From positions 10,564 through 74,563 of the forward strand of contig CAJULW010000002.1 of NCBI GenBank assembly GCA_910587515.1: a stretch of DNA of 64,000 nucleotides. Reading direction: 5' to 3'. Of the stretch, positions 53,825 through 63,313 are shown one piece after another (positions within the stretch are counted from its first letter, which is position 1; each line of letters begins with the position of its first letter). The notes under the pieces were generated by a model. It was not told where the DNA came from, did no database searches, and was given only the letters and a program-made list of their open reading frames with translations. The stretch is from an uncultured Duncaniella sp. (GTDB taxonomy: Bacteria > Bacteroidota > Bacteroidia > Bacteroidales > Muribaculaceae). The translations under genes and the position numbers were made by a program.

Positions 53825-54082
53825 ATGGCAAATCATAAATCATCACTTAAGAGAATTCGTCAAACCGAATCACGCAGACTTCGCAACCGTTATTATGCAA
53901 AGACCGCCCGTAATGCCGTGCGCAACCTTCGCAAATTAACAGACAAGACCGAGGCCGAAACAGCGTTCCGCAAAGTAGGAGCGATGCTTGACCGTCTTGC
54001 TTCCAAGAAATCTATCTCTAAAAACAAAGCCGCTAATCTTAAAAGCAAGCTTGCCCATCATATCGCAAAGCTTTCTGCCTAA
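53825..54082 (+). CDS. rpsT: 30S ribosomal protein S20
   Basis: Binds 16S rRNA early in assembly. The protein has 85 residues, very basic and helical. It begins ANHKSSLKRIRQTESRRLRN and ends KSKLAHHIAKLSA; KSISKNKAANLKSKLA is the usual C-terminal pattern. It lies between two identical tRNA-Glu genes and probably shares one transcript with them from the promoter at 53673. Confidence 0.97.
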   Translation: MANHKSSLKRIRQTESRRLRNRYYAKTARNAVRNLRKLTDKTEAETAFRKVGAMLDRLASKKSISKNKAANLKSKLAHHIAKLSA

Positions 54083-54139
54083 AATAGGCACGGCTAATGT
54101 CAAAAGTATATTTCTGACAAGCTGTCTTGGTTAAGAAAG

Positions 54140-54211
54140 GGCCCATTCGTCTATCGGCTAGGACGCAAGATTTTCATTCTTGAAAGAGGAGTTCGATTCT
54201 CCTATGGGCTA
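54140..54211 (+). tRNA. tRNA-Glu (anticodon TTC), copy 2
   Basis: Identical in sequence to the copy at 53721-53792, in direct orientation, 57 bp after rpsT. CCA is not encoded. A terminator follows at 54221-54241. Confidence 0.95.
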
Positions 54212-54220
54212 CAAATTTAA

Positions 54221-54241
54221 GAGCCACCTTTATGGTGGCTC
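54221..54241 (+). terminator. Terminator of the tRNA-Glu / rpsT unit
   Basis: GAGCCACC and GGTGGCTC form an 8-bp perfect stem with loop TTTAT, followed by ATTTTATT. Confidence 0.75.
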
Positions 54242-54356
54242 ATTTTATTATACACATATTCTCCACATTAGACAAATACAGACAAAACATTTACATTGTA
54301 GCCAGATTGTTTTTTGGCTCCTTCATTATAACACATAGAAAATTTTCAACATAAAT

Positions 54357-54387
54357 TTTGTGTTTTACAACATATTGTCTATTTTTG
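54357..54387 (+). promoter_or_regulatory. Promoter of the ilv operon
   Basis: TTTG (54357-54360), a 19-bp spacer and TATTTTTG (54380-54387) match the consensus exactly. The leader before the ilvD ATG is about 90 nt. I see no leader peptide rich in Ile, Leu or Val and no clear attenuator. Confidence 0.65.
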
Positions 54388-54483
54388 CCATAGATTTAAC
54401 AAATTTATAGATTAACCGGGAATTATCGCGATATTTGTAAGAAAACAGCCCGATTATCCATCATTTGTAAAGACTTTCCCAAT

Positions 54484-56313
54484 ATGAGCTTTCCATTGAA
54501 TAGTGCAACAAGCACAGAAGGACGCCGCATGGCCGGTGCGCGTGCACTTTGGCGCGCAAACGGCATGAAAGATGATCAATTCGGCAAACCAATAATAGCC
54601 ATAGTGAATTCTTTCACCCAATTTGTCCCTGGCCATACGCATCTACATGAAGTAGGTCAAATCATAAAACAGGAGATTGAGAAACTCGGTTGCTTCGCAG
54701 CCGAGTTCAACACAATAGCCATTGACGACGGCATAGCGATGGGTCATGACGGAATGCTCTATTCCCTACCATCGCGCGATATGATAGCTGATTCTATCGA
54801 ATATATGGTGAATGCCCATAAAGCAGACGCCATGATATGTATCTCAAACTGCGACAAGGTGACACCTGGCATGTTAATGGCGGCTATGCGTCTTAATATA
54901 CCTGCGATTTTTGTATCGGGAGGCCCGATGGAAGCAGGAGAAGTCAATGGAAAGGCCGTCGATCTTATTGACATTATGATAGACGCTGCCGACTCATCTG
55001 TCGATGATAAAAGAGTCAGCGACCTCGAACAGAAAGGATGTCCCACATGTGGTTCATGTTCCGGTATGTTTACCGCCAATTCCATGAACTCATTAAACGA
55101 AGCTATAGGCCTCGCGCTCCCTGGCAATGGCACCGTCGTCGCCACCCACATCAACCGTCTGCAACTGTTCAAAAAGGCGGCCGAAATAATCGTCGAAAAT
55201 ACTTACAAATATTATCGAGACGAAGACAAAAGCGTCCTACCCAGAAACATAGCGACACGCCAGGCGATGCTCAACGCAATGACACTTGACATCGCAATGG
55301 GTGGCTCCACAAACACTGTGCTCCACCTTCTCGCTATAGCCCACGAAGCCGGAGCTGATTTCACCATGGATGATATCGACATGCTCTCCAGGAAAACACC
55401 GGTCTTATGCAAAGTCGCACCGAACTCCAACTACCATATACAGGACGTCAACCGGGCGGGAGGCATACTATCCATCATGAAGATCCTCACCGACGCAGGG
55501 CTGATAGACGGCTCCGTCAAAAGAGTGGATGGCATGACCCTCTCAGAAGCTATTGACTGCTACGCCATCGGAGGAAAAAATTTCGGCAGAAAAGCCGATG
55601 AGCTATGGAAAAGCGCTCCCGGGAAAAAACGTACCACAGAAATGGGTTGTCAAATGAGCTATTATAGCGAACTTGACACCGACAGAGAGAATGGATGTAT
55701 CAGAGATATGGACCATGCTTATGTCAAAGACGGAGGTCTCGCTGTCCTAAAAGGTAATATCGCACTTGATGGCTGCGTAGTGAAGACTGCAGGAGTCGAC
55801 GAAAGTATTTTCCGATTCAGCGGACCCGCCAAAGTTTTCACGTCGCAAGAGGCAGCTGTCGACGGAATACTACGAGATCAGGTCAAAAGCGGAGACGTAG
55901 TCGTCATAACCTATGAAGGCCCTAAAGGAGGACCCGGTATGCAGGAAATGTTATACCCTACATCCTATATAAAAAGCAAACATCTCGGCAAAGAGTGCGC
56001 ACTTATAACCGACGGCCGTTTCTCCGGAGGTACATCCGGGCTTTCCATAGGGCACATATCACCCGAAGCAGCCTCAGGAGGCAACATCGGCCTTGTAAGA
56101 GACGGTGACATAATTGAAATAGACATACCTTCAAGAAGCATAAATGTAAAGCTTAGTGAGGATGTCCTTTCAGAACGTCGGAAAGAAGAAGAAACCTACG
56201 GCAAGAAAGCATTCACCGCCCGTGACCGCGACCGAAAAATCTCACTTGCCCTAAAAGCCTATGCAGCAATGGTGACATCGGCTGACAAAGGCGGAGTCCG
56301 ATCCATAAACTGA
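54484..56313 (+). CDS. ilvD: Dihydroxy-acid dehydratase
   Basis: Third common step of isoleucine and valine synthesis, making the 2-keto acids. The Fe-S enzyme has 609 residues. Cluster cysteines lie in ISNCDKVTPGM and in CPTCGSCSGMFTANSMN. MALGGSTN-type sequence appears as IAMGGSTNTVLHL, and TDGRFSGGTSGLSIGHISPEA is diagnostic. It is first in ilvD-ilvB-ilvN-thioesterase-ilvC; the gap to ilvB is 82 bp. Confidence 0.97.
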   Translation: MSFPLNSATSTEGRRMAGARALWRANGMKDDQFGKPIIAIVNSFTQFVPGHTHLHEVGQIIKQEIEKLGCFAAEFNTIAIDDGIAMGHDGMLYSLPSRDMIADSIEYMVNAHKADAMICISNCDKVTPGMLMAAMRLNIPAIFVSGGPMEAGEVNGKAVDLIDIMIDAADSSVDDKRVSDLEQKGCPTCGSCSGMFTANSMNSLNEAIGLALPGNGTVVATHINRLQLFKKAAEIIVENTYKYYRDEDKSVLPRNIATRQAMLNAMTLDIAMGGSTNTVLHLLAIAHEAGADFTMDDIDMLSRKTPVLCKVAPNSNYHIQDVNRAGGILSIMKILTDAGLIDGSVKRVDGMTLSEAIDCYAIGGKNFGRKADELWKSAPGKKRTTEMGCQMSYYSELDTDRENGCIRDMDHAYVKDGGLAVLKGNIALDGCVVKTAGVDESIFRFSGPAKVFTSQEAAVDGILRDQVKSGDVVVITYEGPKGGPGMQEMLYPTSYIKSKHLGKECALITDGRFSGGTSGLSIGHISPEAASGGNIGLVRDGDIIEIDIPSRSINVKLSEDVLSERRKEEETYGKKAFTARDRDRKISLALKAYAAMVTSADKGGVRSIN

Positions 56314-56395
56314 CGGTCTCCGGATGTTAATAACAAGGCTTAATACGGATCTCAAGCCACAACCAGACACACTCAAAAACCATCCAAATAAATCT

Positions 56396-58120
56396 ATGAG
56401 CGAACGCGTTACAGGAGCAGAGGCTATATGCCGGGCATTGCTTGCGGAAGGAGTTGACACGATATTCGGCTATCCCGGTGGCCAGATCATGCCTTTCTAT
56501 GACAAGCTTTATGACTTCTCGGGAAGTCTGCACCACATATTAACACGCCACGAACAAGGAGCAATACATGCGGCTCAAGGTTATGCGCGCGTGTCCGGTA
56601 AAACAGGGGTGGTGACAGTAACTTCAGGTCCGGCAGCGACAAATATAATTACCGGCCTTGCAGATGCCAACATCGACTGTACGCCACTTGTAGTCATTAC
56701 CGGACAAGTCGGAGTCGCCTCTCTCGGGACAGATGCGTTTCAGGAGACAGACGTTATGGGCATAACACAGCCCATAACCAAATGGGCCTATCAAGTGAGA
56801 TGCGCGGAAGAAATCCCATGGGCAATGGCACGTGCATTCTATATAGCATCGTCGGGACGTCCAGGCCCCGTGGTTCTTGACATAACACGTGACGCACAGG
56901 TAGGCGTCATGGAATGGAGCTATGAAAAAATCAAGTATATCAGAAGCTACGATCCAGACCCGTCCTTACTTCCGGGAGATATAATATCGGCCGCCTCGCT
57001 TCTCAATCGCGCTGAACGACCATTGATAATCTCCGGCCACGGAATCATGATATCGAATGCGGAAGCCGATCTGCTTACGCTCGCGGAAAAAGCCCATATA
57101 CCTGTAGCCACGACATTGCTCGGACTGTCGACAATTCCTTCCGACCATCCATTAAACAAAGGTATGGTCGGAATGCACGGCAACATAGGGCCTAATATAG
57201 CCACCAATCAAGCTGACGTTATTTTGGCTATCGGTATGCGTTTTGACGACCGCGTGACCGGAGACGTCAAACGTTATGCCCCGAACGCAAAAATCATACA
57301 CATCGACATCGACCAGGCTGAGTTCAACAAAAATATCCACGCTCATATCACGATACACTCCGACGCAAAGAAGGCTATAGAAGCCCTTCTTCCACACATC
57401 AACAAATGCGACCGCTCGGAATGGCTTGAGTCTTTCAAAAGACCCGAGGAAGTCGAGCATACCGAAGTGATCAGACGCGAGCTATCACCCGCAGACATAG
57501 ATGAATCCGGAGCCATGCGCATGGGCGAAGTGATCAGGAAAATTTCTGAAGCATCAGATAACAAAGGCACGATCGTCACCGACGTCGGCCAAAACCAGAT
57601 GATGAGCGCTCGCTACTTCAAATACACCCTGCCCAAAAGCATGATCACATCCGGGGGGCTCGGAACGATGGGCTTCTGTTTGCCCGCCGCCATCGGAGCC
57701 AAAATAGCCTGTCCGGAACGCGAGGTGTTCGCATTCATAGGCGACGGGGGGTTCCAGATGACAATGCAGGAACTCGGAACTATAATGGAATACCATACAG
57801 GTGTCAAGATTATAATTCTAAACAATAATTTCCTTGGCAACGTACGTCAATGGCAAGCCATGTTCTACAACAACCGTTTTTCCGCAACACCTCTTGTCAA
57901 CCCTGATTTCGTCGCTATCTCTTCAGCCTACGGCATTCCCGCGGAAAATGTGAACAAACGTAGCGAACTCGACGGAGCCATCAAAAGAATGCTTCATGAA
58001 GACGGAGCATACCTGCTGAACGTAAATATCGAATCTGAGGACATGGTATTTCCCATGGTCTCGCCAGGCTCTGCGATAGACGAAATACTCATCAACGCAA
58101 CAACAAGATACAAGGCTTAG
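56396..58120 (+). CDS. ilvB: Acetolactate synthase large (catalytic) subunit
   Basis: Condenses two pyruvates, or pyruvate and 2-ketobutyrate, with thiamine diphosphate and FAD. From the ATG at 56396 (SERVTGAEAICRALLAEGVD) it has 574 residues; an upstream in-frame ATG at 56324 would add 24 residues without family likeness. The catalytic Glu is in GYPGGQIMPFYDKL to RHEQGAIHAAQGYAR. The ThDP-binding motif GDGGFQMTMQELGTIMEY ... NNNFLGNVRQW is intact. It is coupled with the small subunit gene 38 bp on. Confidence 0.96.
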   Translation: MSERVTGAEAICRALLAEGVDTIFGYPGGQIMPFYDKLYDFSGSLHHILTRHEQGAIHAAQGYARVSGKTGVVTVTSGPAATNIITGLADANIDCTPLVVITGQVGVASLGTDAFQETDVMGITQPITKWAYQVRCAEEIPWAMARAFYIASSGRPGPVVLDITRDAQVGVMEWSYEKIKYIRSYDPDPSLLPGDIISAASLLNRAERPLIISGHGIMISNAEADLLTLAEKAHIPVATTLLGLSTIPSDHPLNKGMVGMHGNIGPNIATNQADVILAIGMRFDDRVTGDVKRYAPNAKIIHIDIDQAEFNKNIHAHITIHSDAKKAIEALLPHINKCDRSEWLESFKRPEEVEHTEVIRRELSPADIDESGAMRMGEVIRKISEASDNKGTIVTDVGQNQMMSARYFKYTLPKSMITSGGLGTMGFCLPAAIGAKIACPEREVFAFIGDGGFQMTMQELGTIMEYHTGVKIIILNNNFLGNVRQWQAMFYNNRFSATPLVNPDFVAISSAYGIPAENVNKRSELDGAIKRMLHEDGAYLLNVNIESEDMVFPMVSPGSAIDEILINATTRYKA

Positions 58121-58158
58121 AGCCATCACATCATATAAACACGAATTTTCCCCGTAAT

Positions 58159-58710
58159 ATGGAAAAGAAACTGTTCACCATATCGGTATTCACCGAAAAT
58201 CAGGTTGGATTGCTCAGCCGTATCTCCATAATCTTCACCCGCCACGGCCTCAACCTTGAAAGCGTGTCGTCAAGCGCAAGTTCCATGCATGAAATCCACA
58301 AAATGAACTTCACTTGCACGAGCGACCGTGTGACAATGGACAAAGTCATCAAACAGATCGAACGATGCATCGACGTGCTCCGTGCGTTCCTATACACTGA
58401 TGACGAAATAATATATCAGGAGGTAGCTTTATATAAAGTGCCTACCCCAAAGCTTCTTGACGAAAAGGATTTCGAAAGGATAATACGTGTCCACAACGCC
58501 CGCATACTCGAACTTACACGCGAATATACGATACTTGAAAAGACCGGTCACGAAAGCGAGACACAGGCCCTTTATGAATTGCTGAAAAAATACGACATAC
58601 TGCAGTTCATCCGTTCGGGGCGTATCTGTGTGACTAAGTCTCCGACAGAACACTTCACCCGCTATTTAGAGGAGCAGAACGCCCGTCGACAGACAATCGA
58701 AAAGGTTTGA
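58159..58710 (+). CDS. ilvN: Acetolactate synthase small (regulatory) subunit
   Basis: Binds valine and controls the large subunit. The protein has 183 residues. The N-terminal ACT domain reads TISVFTENQVGLLSRISIIFTRHGLNLESVS. The second part contains EVALYKVPTPKL and a helix-rich C terminus (IMEKTGHESETQALYELL-like region). The length is normal. It ends 26 bp before the thioesterase ATG. Confidence 0.93.
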   Translation: MEKKLFTISVFTENQVGLLSRISIIFTRHGLNLESVSSSASSMHEIHKMNFTCTSDRVTMDKVIKQIERCIDVLRAFLYTDDEIIYQEVALYKVPTPKLLDEKDFERIIRVHNARILELTREYTILEKTGHESETQALYELLKKYDILQFIRSGRICVTKSPTEHFTRYLEEQNARRQTIEKV

Positions 58711-58736
58711 AGCAAGCGAAAACCAGACAAAAAAGA

Positions 58737-59486
58737 ATGACTGAGAAACTTCACAGAATAAGTTTTTTCCTTACAGCGGCCGAAGTAAACGCCCAACGCG
58801 AAATGCCATTGTCGCGCATTGTCACTACCATTATAGATGTAGCTACGAGCCACGCAAACGCTCTCGGCATCGGTTTTGACCGTATGATACGCGAGGGTAT
58901 ATCATGGGTACTGAGCCGATTGACCATCGATATCGTGGAATGCCCTTCGGTCAACCGCAATTATCGTATGGAAACCTGGGTGGAAAGTGCCACGCGCCTG
59001 TTCTCGGAACGTGACTTCGAATTGATAGACATCGAGACCGGCAAAACAGTGTTGCGGGCTCATTCCGTATGGATGGCTATCAACATGGCGACCCGACGAC
59101 CGGGAGACCTAAGTCCGATATGGGAGGGCAAGGATATCGTAAACGGACGGAATTTCGAAGGAGACAAAGGCGGAAAACTACTGCCTTTGCAATCGGCAGA
59201 CAAAATGGAGACATACCGTTTCGCAACCTCCGACATAGACGTCAACCGCCATGTAACCACCAGAAGATACATTGATCTGATGACAGATTTATGGCCGCTT
59301 GATTTCTACGATACACATCGTCTCACACGCTTCGAAGTCGCATTCAAGCATGAAGCACGCTATGGTGAAGACGCACGCGTAATGTGTGCACACCACGGAG
59401 ACGACGCAAACATAAACGATATCGAAATAAAAGTAGGAGCAAATCCCTGTTGCCTCGCACGTCTTCACTTCACTCAAAGACAATAA
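58737..59486 (+). CDS. Acyl-ACP thioesterase (hotdog fold)
   Basis: Probably releases free fatty acids from acyl-ACP. From the ATG at 58737 the protein has 249 residues; TTG at 58707 is a less likely start. It has two hotdog halves. The first contains HANALGIGFDRMIREGISWVLSRLTIDI and the second TSDIDVNRHVTTRRYIDLMTDLW, where the Asn-x-His pair (DVNRHV) fits the plant FatA/FatB catalytic site. It sits inside the ilv operon (37 bp to ilvC), a placement I recall from other Bacteroidales; the reason is unknown. Confidence 0.88.
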   Translation: MTEKLHRISFFLTAAEVNAQREMPLSRIVTTIIDVATSHANALGIGFDRMIREGISWVLSRLTIDIVECPSVNRNYRMETWVESATRLFSERDFELIDIETGKTVLRAHSVWMAINMATRRPGDLSPIWEGKDIVNGRNFEGDKGGKLLPLQSADKMETYRFATSDIDVNRHVTTRRYIDLMTDLWPLDFYDTHRLTRFEVAFKHEARYGEDARVMCAHHGDDANINDIEIKVGANPCCLARLHFTQRQ

Positions 59487-59523
59487 AAATACAATCAACA
59501 AAATATCAAACTGAAAAAACATT

Positions 59524-60567
59524 ATGGCAAAACTTAATTTCGGCGGAGTAGAAGAAACCGTTATCACCCGTGAAGAATTCCCTCTTGAGAAAGCGCGCGA
59601 AGTGCTCAAAGACGAAACCATCGCAGTGATCGGTTATGGCGTACAAGGCCCCGGACAAGGCCTCGACCTGCGCGACAACGGATTCAACGTGATTGTCGGA
59701 CAACGCGAAGGCAAGACTTACGACAAGGCTGTAGCCGACGGATGGGTTCCTGGAAAAACCTTGTTTTCAATTGAAGAAGCCTGCAAAAGGGGCACTATCA
59801 TCATGTGTCTTCTCAGCGATGCTGCCGTGATCTCACAATGGCCAGTCATCAAAAGTCATCTCACCGCAGGAAAAGCCCTCTATTTCAGCCATGGTTTCGC
59901 CATTAACTGGAGCGACCGCACAGGTGTCGTCCCCCCCGAAGATGTCGATGTGATAATGGTTGCGCCCAAAGGATCAGGCACAATGCTCCGCATACTTTTC
60001 AAAGAGGGCAAAGGAACAAACTCCAGTTTCGCGGTTTATCAAGATGCGACCGGACGCGCTCTCGACCGCACACTCGCGCTCGGCATCGGCGTCGGATCGG
60101 GATATCTTTTCGAAACCACATTCCAACGCGAAGCAGTCAGCGACCTCACAGGCGAACGTGGATCTCTTATGGGAGCGATACAGGGTCTCCTGCTCGCACA
60201 ATACGAAGTGCTCCGCGAAAACGGCCACACACCATCGGAAGCCTTCAACGAAACCGTAGAAGAACTGACACAATCACTTATGCCTCTTTTTGCCGCAAAA
60301 GGAATGGACTGGATGTATGCCAACTGCTCGACCACAGCCCAGCGCGGTGCGCTCGACTGGATGGGACCGTTCCACGACGCGATCAAACCGGTGGTGCGCG
60401 ATCTGTATGAAAGCGTGAAGACCGGACGCGAGGCGCAACGTTCGATCGACTCCAACACCCAACCTGACTATCGTGAAAAACTCGAAGTGGAACTCAAGTC
60501 GCTTCGTGAAAGCGAAATGTGGCGCGCAGGAGCGACAGTCCGCACCTTGCGTCCAGAAAATGTCTGA
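59524..60567 (+). CDS. ilvC: Ketol-acid reductoisomerase
   Basis: Second step of valine and isoleucine synthesis, with NAD(P)H and Mg2+. The protein has 347 residues. The Rossmann motif is GYGVQGPGQGLDLRDNG, with Pro-Gly-Gln in place of the His-Ala-His of the common form; the cofactor-loop is GQREGKTY. The metal-binding helices include DLTGERGSLMGAIQGLL and ETVEELTQSLMPL. A run of seven C lies in its codons at 59931-59937 but the frame is open. It is last in the operon and ends before a hairpin terminator. Confidence 0.96.
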   Translation: MAKLNFGGVEETVITREEFPLEKAREVLKDETIAVIGYGVQGPGQGLDLRDNGFNVIVGQREGKTYDKAVADGWVPGKTLFSIEEACKRGTIIMCLLSDAAVISQWPVIKSHLTAGKALYFSHGFAINWSDRTGVVPPEDVDVIMVAPKGSGTMLRILFKEGKGTNSSFAVYQDATGRALDRTLALGIGVGSGYLFETTFQREAVSDLTGERGSLMGAIQGLLLAQYEVLRENGHTPSEAFNETVEELTQSLMPLFAAKGMDWMYANCSTTAQRGALDWMGPFHDAIKPVVRDLYESVKTGREAQRSIDSNTQPDYREKLEVELKSLRESEMWRAGATVRTLRPENV

Positions 60568-60621
60568 ACCGTAGTCGCCCGAAATATCAATAAGAATTTA
60601 ATAGACATATAATAGTTGGAT

Positions 60622-60653
60622 ATATCCCGGTGTCCGTGATGGAGCCGGGATAT
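60622..60653 (+). terminator. Terminator of the ilv operon
   Basis: ATATCCCGG and CCGGGATAT form a 9-bp perfect stem with a 14-nt loop, followed by TTTTTC. It is about 55 bp after ilvC. Confidence 0.75.
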
Positions 60654-60672
60654 TTTTCAAACGATACAAATC

Positions 60673-62076
60673 CTATTTAAGACCTTGCTTAATCCACGCG
60701 CCCGATACAAGCCGCCATATAAAAATAGCCCCACGAAAACACAATTCCACACACATTGCCAACCACACACCTGCAAGCCCCATCGTAGGAGCAAGCAACG
60801 CTGCAATCGGAAGACGTATAAGCCATATACTTCCGAAATTCATAGAAGCTGGCAAAACGGTATCCCCGACTCCGATCATCACACCATAGCTGACAATAGC
60901 AGCCGCAAACATAGGCTCGGCGAAAGCTTCGATGCGCAAAGCTTCCACTCCCAAAGTCTGAATATCCGAAACCGGTGTCATCAACTCCATTACCCAGGGA
61001 GCGCACACATACATGACAATCCCCATAAGACTCATCGTAGCCATGCCCAAACCGACTGTTATATATCCAAATCTACGAACAAGGTCAAGCCGTCTGGCTC
61101 CATAGCTCTGACCGACAAGAGTCGTAGCGGCATCCCCGATACCATAGCCAGGCATATAGCAAATGCTTTCCGCCGTCACCGCAAAAGCGTTGGCCGCTAT
61201 AGCCATCACACCGAGCGGAGCGACGATCACAGTAACAGCGATCTGTGCACCGCAAATAATGGCATGTTCCAATGTCATAGGCGCTGAGACCTTGAGCGCT
61301 TTCCCAAGCACTCCGCGCGTCGGACGGAAATTTCCCGGATGTCCCTTCAACATGATCGACTTTTCGCGAAAACACAGATACCACATCATCAGCGAAGCTG
61401 TAACTATCTCGGCAGAGACAGTGCCGAGTGCCGCACCCAGGACTCCAAGATCCGCACCAGGAACCGTAATCGAATGTCCTGACAATACCAATTCCCGTGA
61501 CGGAAATATCAGAAAAAAGTTGAACACAACATCAAGCACACACATCATCACGTTCAGTCCTCCGGGCACTTTCATGTTACCTACGCAACGCAACATCGCC
61601 CCACCGAGATAATTCATTGTGAGCAACGGCAGTGCCAAGACAAAAACGAGAAAATAAACCGACGCTTTATGTCGAACAGTCTCTGTCCCTCCAAGCCAAC
61701 CAGGCAAAGGAAAAGCAATAGCGGCTCCAACCGCCACAACAACAATACTGAACAGCAGACAAGAAACAATCGATTGCCGCAATACGCGACGCGCTCCCTC
61801 ATGATCAGAAGCCCCGATCCGGTGAGCGACCTGCACGGAAAAACCGACTGTGACAGCAGAACATATCCCCCAAAACAGCCATAGGCTCGTAGATACCAGA
61901 CCGACCGCTGCAGAGTCATCAGCTCCGAGACGACCGACCATAGCCGCATCTATATATTGCATCATTATACTCGACAACTGAGCCATCATGGCAGGCCACG
62001 ACAACCGAACAGCCAACGCCAACTGCTGCCTGAAACTCAGTTGCGCTCCGGATCTAATGAGCGAAATATCGGCCAT
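60673..62076 (-). CDS. MATE-family multidrug/Na+ exporter
   Basis: An inner-membrane antiporter of 467 residues with about 12 transmembrane helices. The N-terminal MATE signature is visible as VRLSWPAMMAQLSSIMMQYIDAAMVGRLGADDSAAVG. Family-like stretches include GYGIGDAATTLVGQSYGARR in the middle and MGLAGVWLAMCVELCFRGAIF near the end. The substrate is unknown. It is downstream (30 bp) of the PatB-like gene on the same strand. Confidence 0.93.
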   Translation of the reverse strand: MADISLIRSGAQLSFRQQLALAVRLSWPAMMAQLSSIMMQYIDAAMVGRLGADDSAAVGLVSTSLWLFWGICSAVTVGFSVQVAHRIGASDHEGARRVLRQSIVSCLLFSIVVVAVGAAIAFPLPGWLGGTETVRHKASVYFLVFVLALPLLTMNYLGGAMLRCVGNMKVPGGLNVMMCVLDVVFNFFLIFPSRELVLSGHSITVPGADLGVLGAALGTVSAEIVTASLMMWYLCFREKSIMLKGHPGNFRPTRGVLGKALKVSAPMTLEHAIICGAQIAVTVIVAPLGVMAIAANAFAVTAESICYMPGYGIGDAATTLVGQSYGARRLDLVRRFGYITVGLGMATMSLMGIVMYVCAPWVMELMTPVSDIQTLGVEALRIEAFAEPMFAAAIVSYGVMIGVGDTVLPASMNFGSIWLIRLPIAALLAPTMGLAGVWLAMCVELCFRGAIFIWRLVSGAWIKQGLK

Positions 62077-62106
62077 CTTTTAAAATACGCTCCAAATACC
62101 AGACAT

Positions 62107-63264
62107 TCAAGCTATCGTGTCGCAAATCCGTTCGAGGCCTTCATCAAGAGTGCCTCGCGGACACGCAATGTTTATGCGTATATATCCATCTCCACCGTAC
62201 ATCTCTCCTGAATTAACCCATACCCCCGATTTATCAAGCAGACGTTTCACAAGCTCATCAGAGCCAAACCCAAGCGACGATATGTCTACCCATGGCAGGT
62301 ATGTAGCCTCAAGCTTTGCCACCGGACATGAAGGCAGCCTCTTTGCGAGATACTCACGCAGGAAGGTATAATTATCATACAGATAAACACGCAAAGCGTC
62401 AAGCCATTCCCCGCCATCCGACGAATAAGCGGCTTTCAATGCCTCCACTCCGAACGGATTGACGTCACAGACTTCATTTATGTTCACAGCCCTGTCGATA
62501 CGGGAACGCAGATCTGCATCGGGGACTATGATATTCGCAATCTGCAAACCGGCTATATTAAAAGCTTTCGAAGGCGAAAGACACACTGTCGCCATGGGGT
62601 CTATTGTTCCATAAGGCACATAGGTGTAACCTGGCATAGTCAACTCGCAATGGATCTCGTCACTGACCACTTTTACATTATGGCGACCGCAGATTTCGGC
62701 CACACGCTGAAGCTCGCCTCGAGTCCAAGCACGGCCAGCCGGATTATGCGGATTGCACAACAACAATAGTTTATTGGACGGCACAGAAGCAAGTTCCTCA
62801 AGCCCTTCGAAATCCATCTCGTATGTAAACTCTGTCTCCGACAGTTCCTTTCTGACAAGAGGATTCTCGACGACAATGCAGCCGTTATTACGTATCGATG
62901 AAAAAAAGCAATTATAAACCGGAGTCTGCACTATCACACCGCTCCCTTCAGGAACCAACGCTTTTATTATGGCTGAAATAGCGGGAACGATTCCCGGCAG
63001 ATAAATGACATCTCCACGGTCAAAAGAATAAAGATGACGCGAACTGAACCAATCGATCAATGCGTCATAATAACTATCATCAACATAAGTATAGCCGAAC
63101 ACTCCATGGTCGACACGACGACGCAAAGCTTCAAGCACACACGGAGCGGTCTGAAAATCCATATCCGCAACCCAGAATGGAAGCACGTTACGACGAGAAT
63201 CCCATTTCAGAGAACCAGTGCCACGACGCAGCACCAACTTATCAAAATCATAATTTCGTATCAT
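62107..63264 (-). CDS. PatB/MalY-type PLP-dependent C-S lyase or aminotransferase
   Basis: A fold-type I PLP enzyme of 385 residues resembling cystathionine beta-lyase PatB/MalY. It begins with RRGTGSLKWDSRRNVLPFWVADMDFQTAP. HGVFGYTYVDDSYYDALIDW, LLLLCNPHNPAGRAWTRGEL and SDEIHCEL lie around the cofactor site, and the PLP lysine is in SPSKAFNIAGLQ. The ending GDGYIRINIACPRGTL has the carboxylate-binding Arg. The family includes both beta-lyases and aminotransferases. It lies 49 bp after the DUF3737 gene. Confidence 0.9.
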   Translation of the reverse strand: MIRNYDFDKLVLRRGTGSLKWDSRRNVLPFWVADMDFQTAPCVLEALRRRVDHGVFGYTYVDDSYYDALIDWFSSRHLYSFDRGDVIYLPGIVPAISAIIKALVPEGSGVIVQTPVYNCFFSSIRNNGCIVVENPLVRKELSETEFTYEMDFEGLEELASVPSNKLLLLCNPHNPAGRAWTRGELQRVAEICGRHNVKVVSDEIHCELTMPGYTYVPYGTIDPMATVCLSPSKAFNIAGLQIANIIVPDADLRSRIDRAVNINEVCDVNPFGVEALKAAYSSDGGEWLDALRVYLYDNYTFLREYLAKRLPSCPVAKLEATYLPWVDISSLGFGSDELVKRLLDKSGVWVNSGEMYGGDGYIRINIACPRGTLDEGLERICDTIA

Positions 63265-63313
63265 AATATATACTTATGAGTTATAGCGGGGTTAATATCT
63301 CAGTTAACAAAAC

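Noticed and set aside
53721..54211. tRNA-Glu repeats as attachment sites of an integrated element
   Set aside because: The DNA between them is only rpsT and no integrase or phage gene is near.
54388..54483. Attenuator or leader peptide before ilvD
   Set aside because: No short frame rich in Ile, Leu or Val and no convincing terminator/antiterminator pair is visible in this leader.
57654..57752. G6 runs in ilvB as further phase-variation tracts
   Set aside because: The gene frame is intact, the runs are short, and they encode conserved glycines of the thiamine-binding region.
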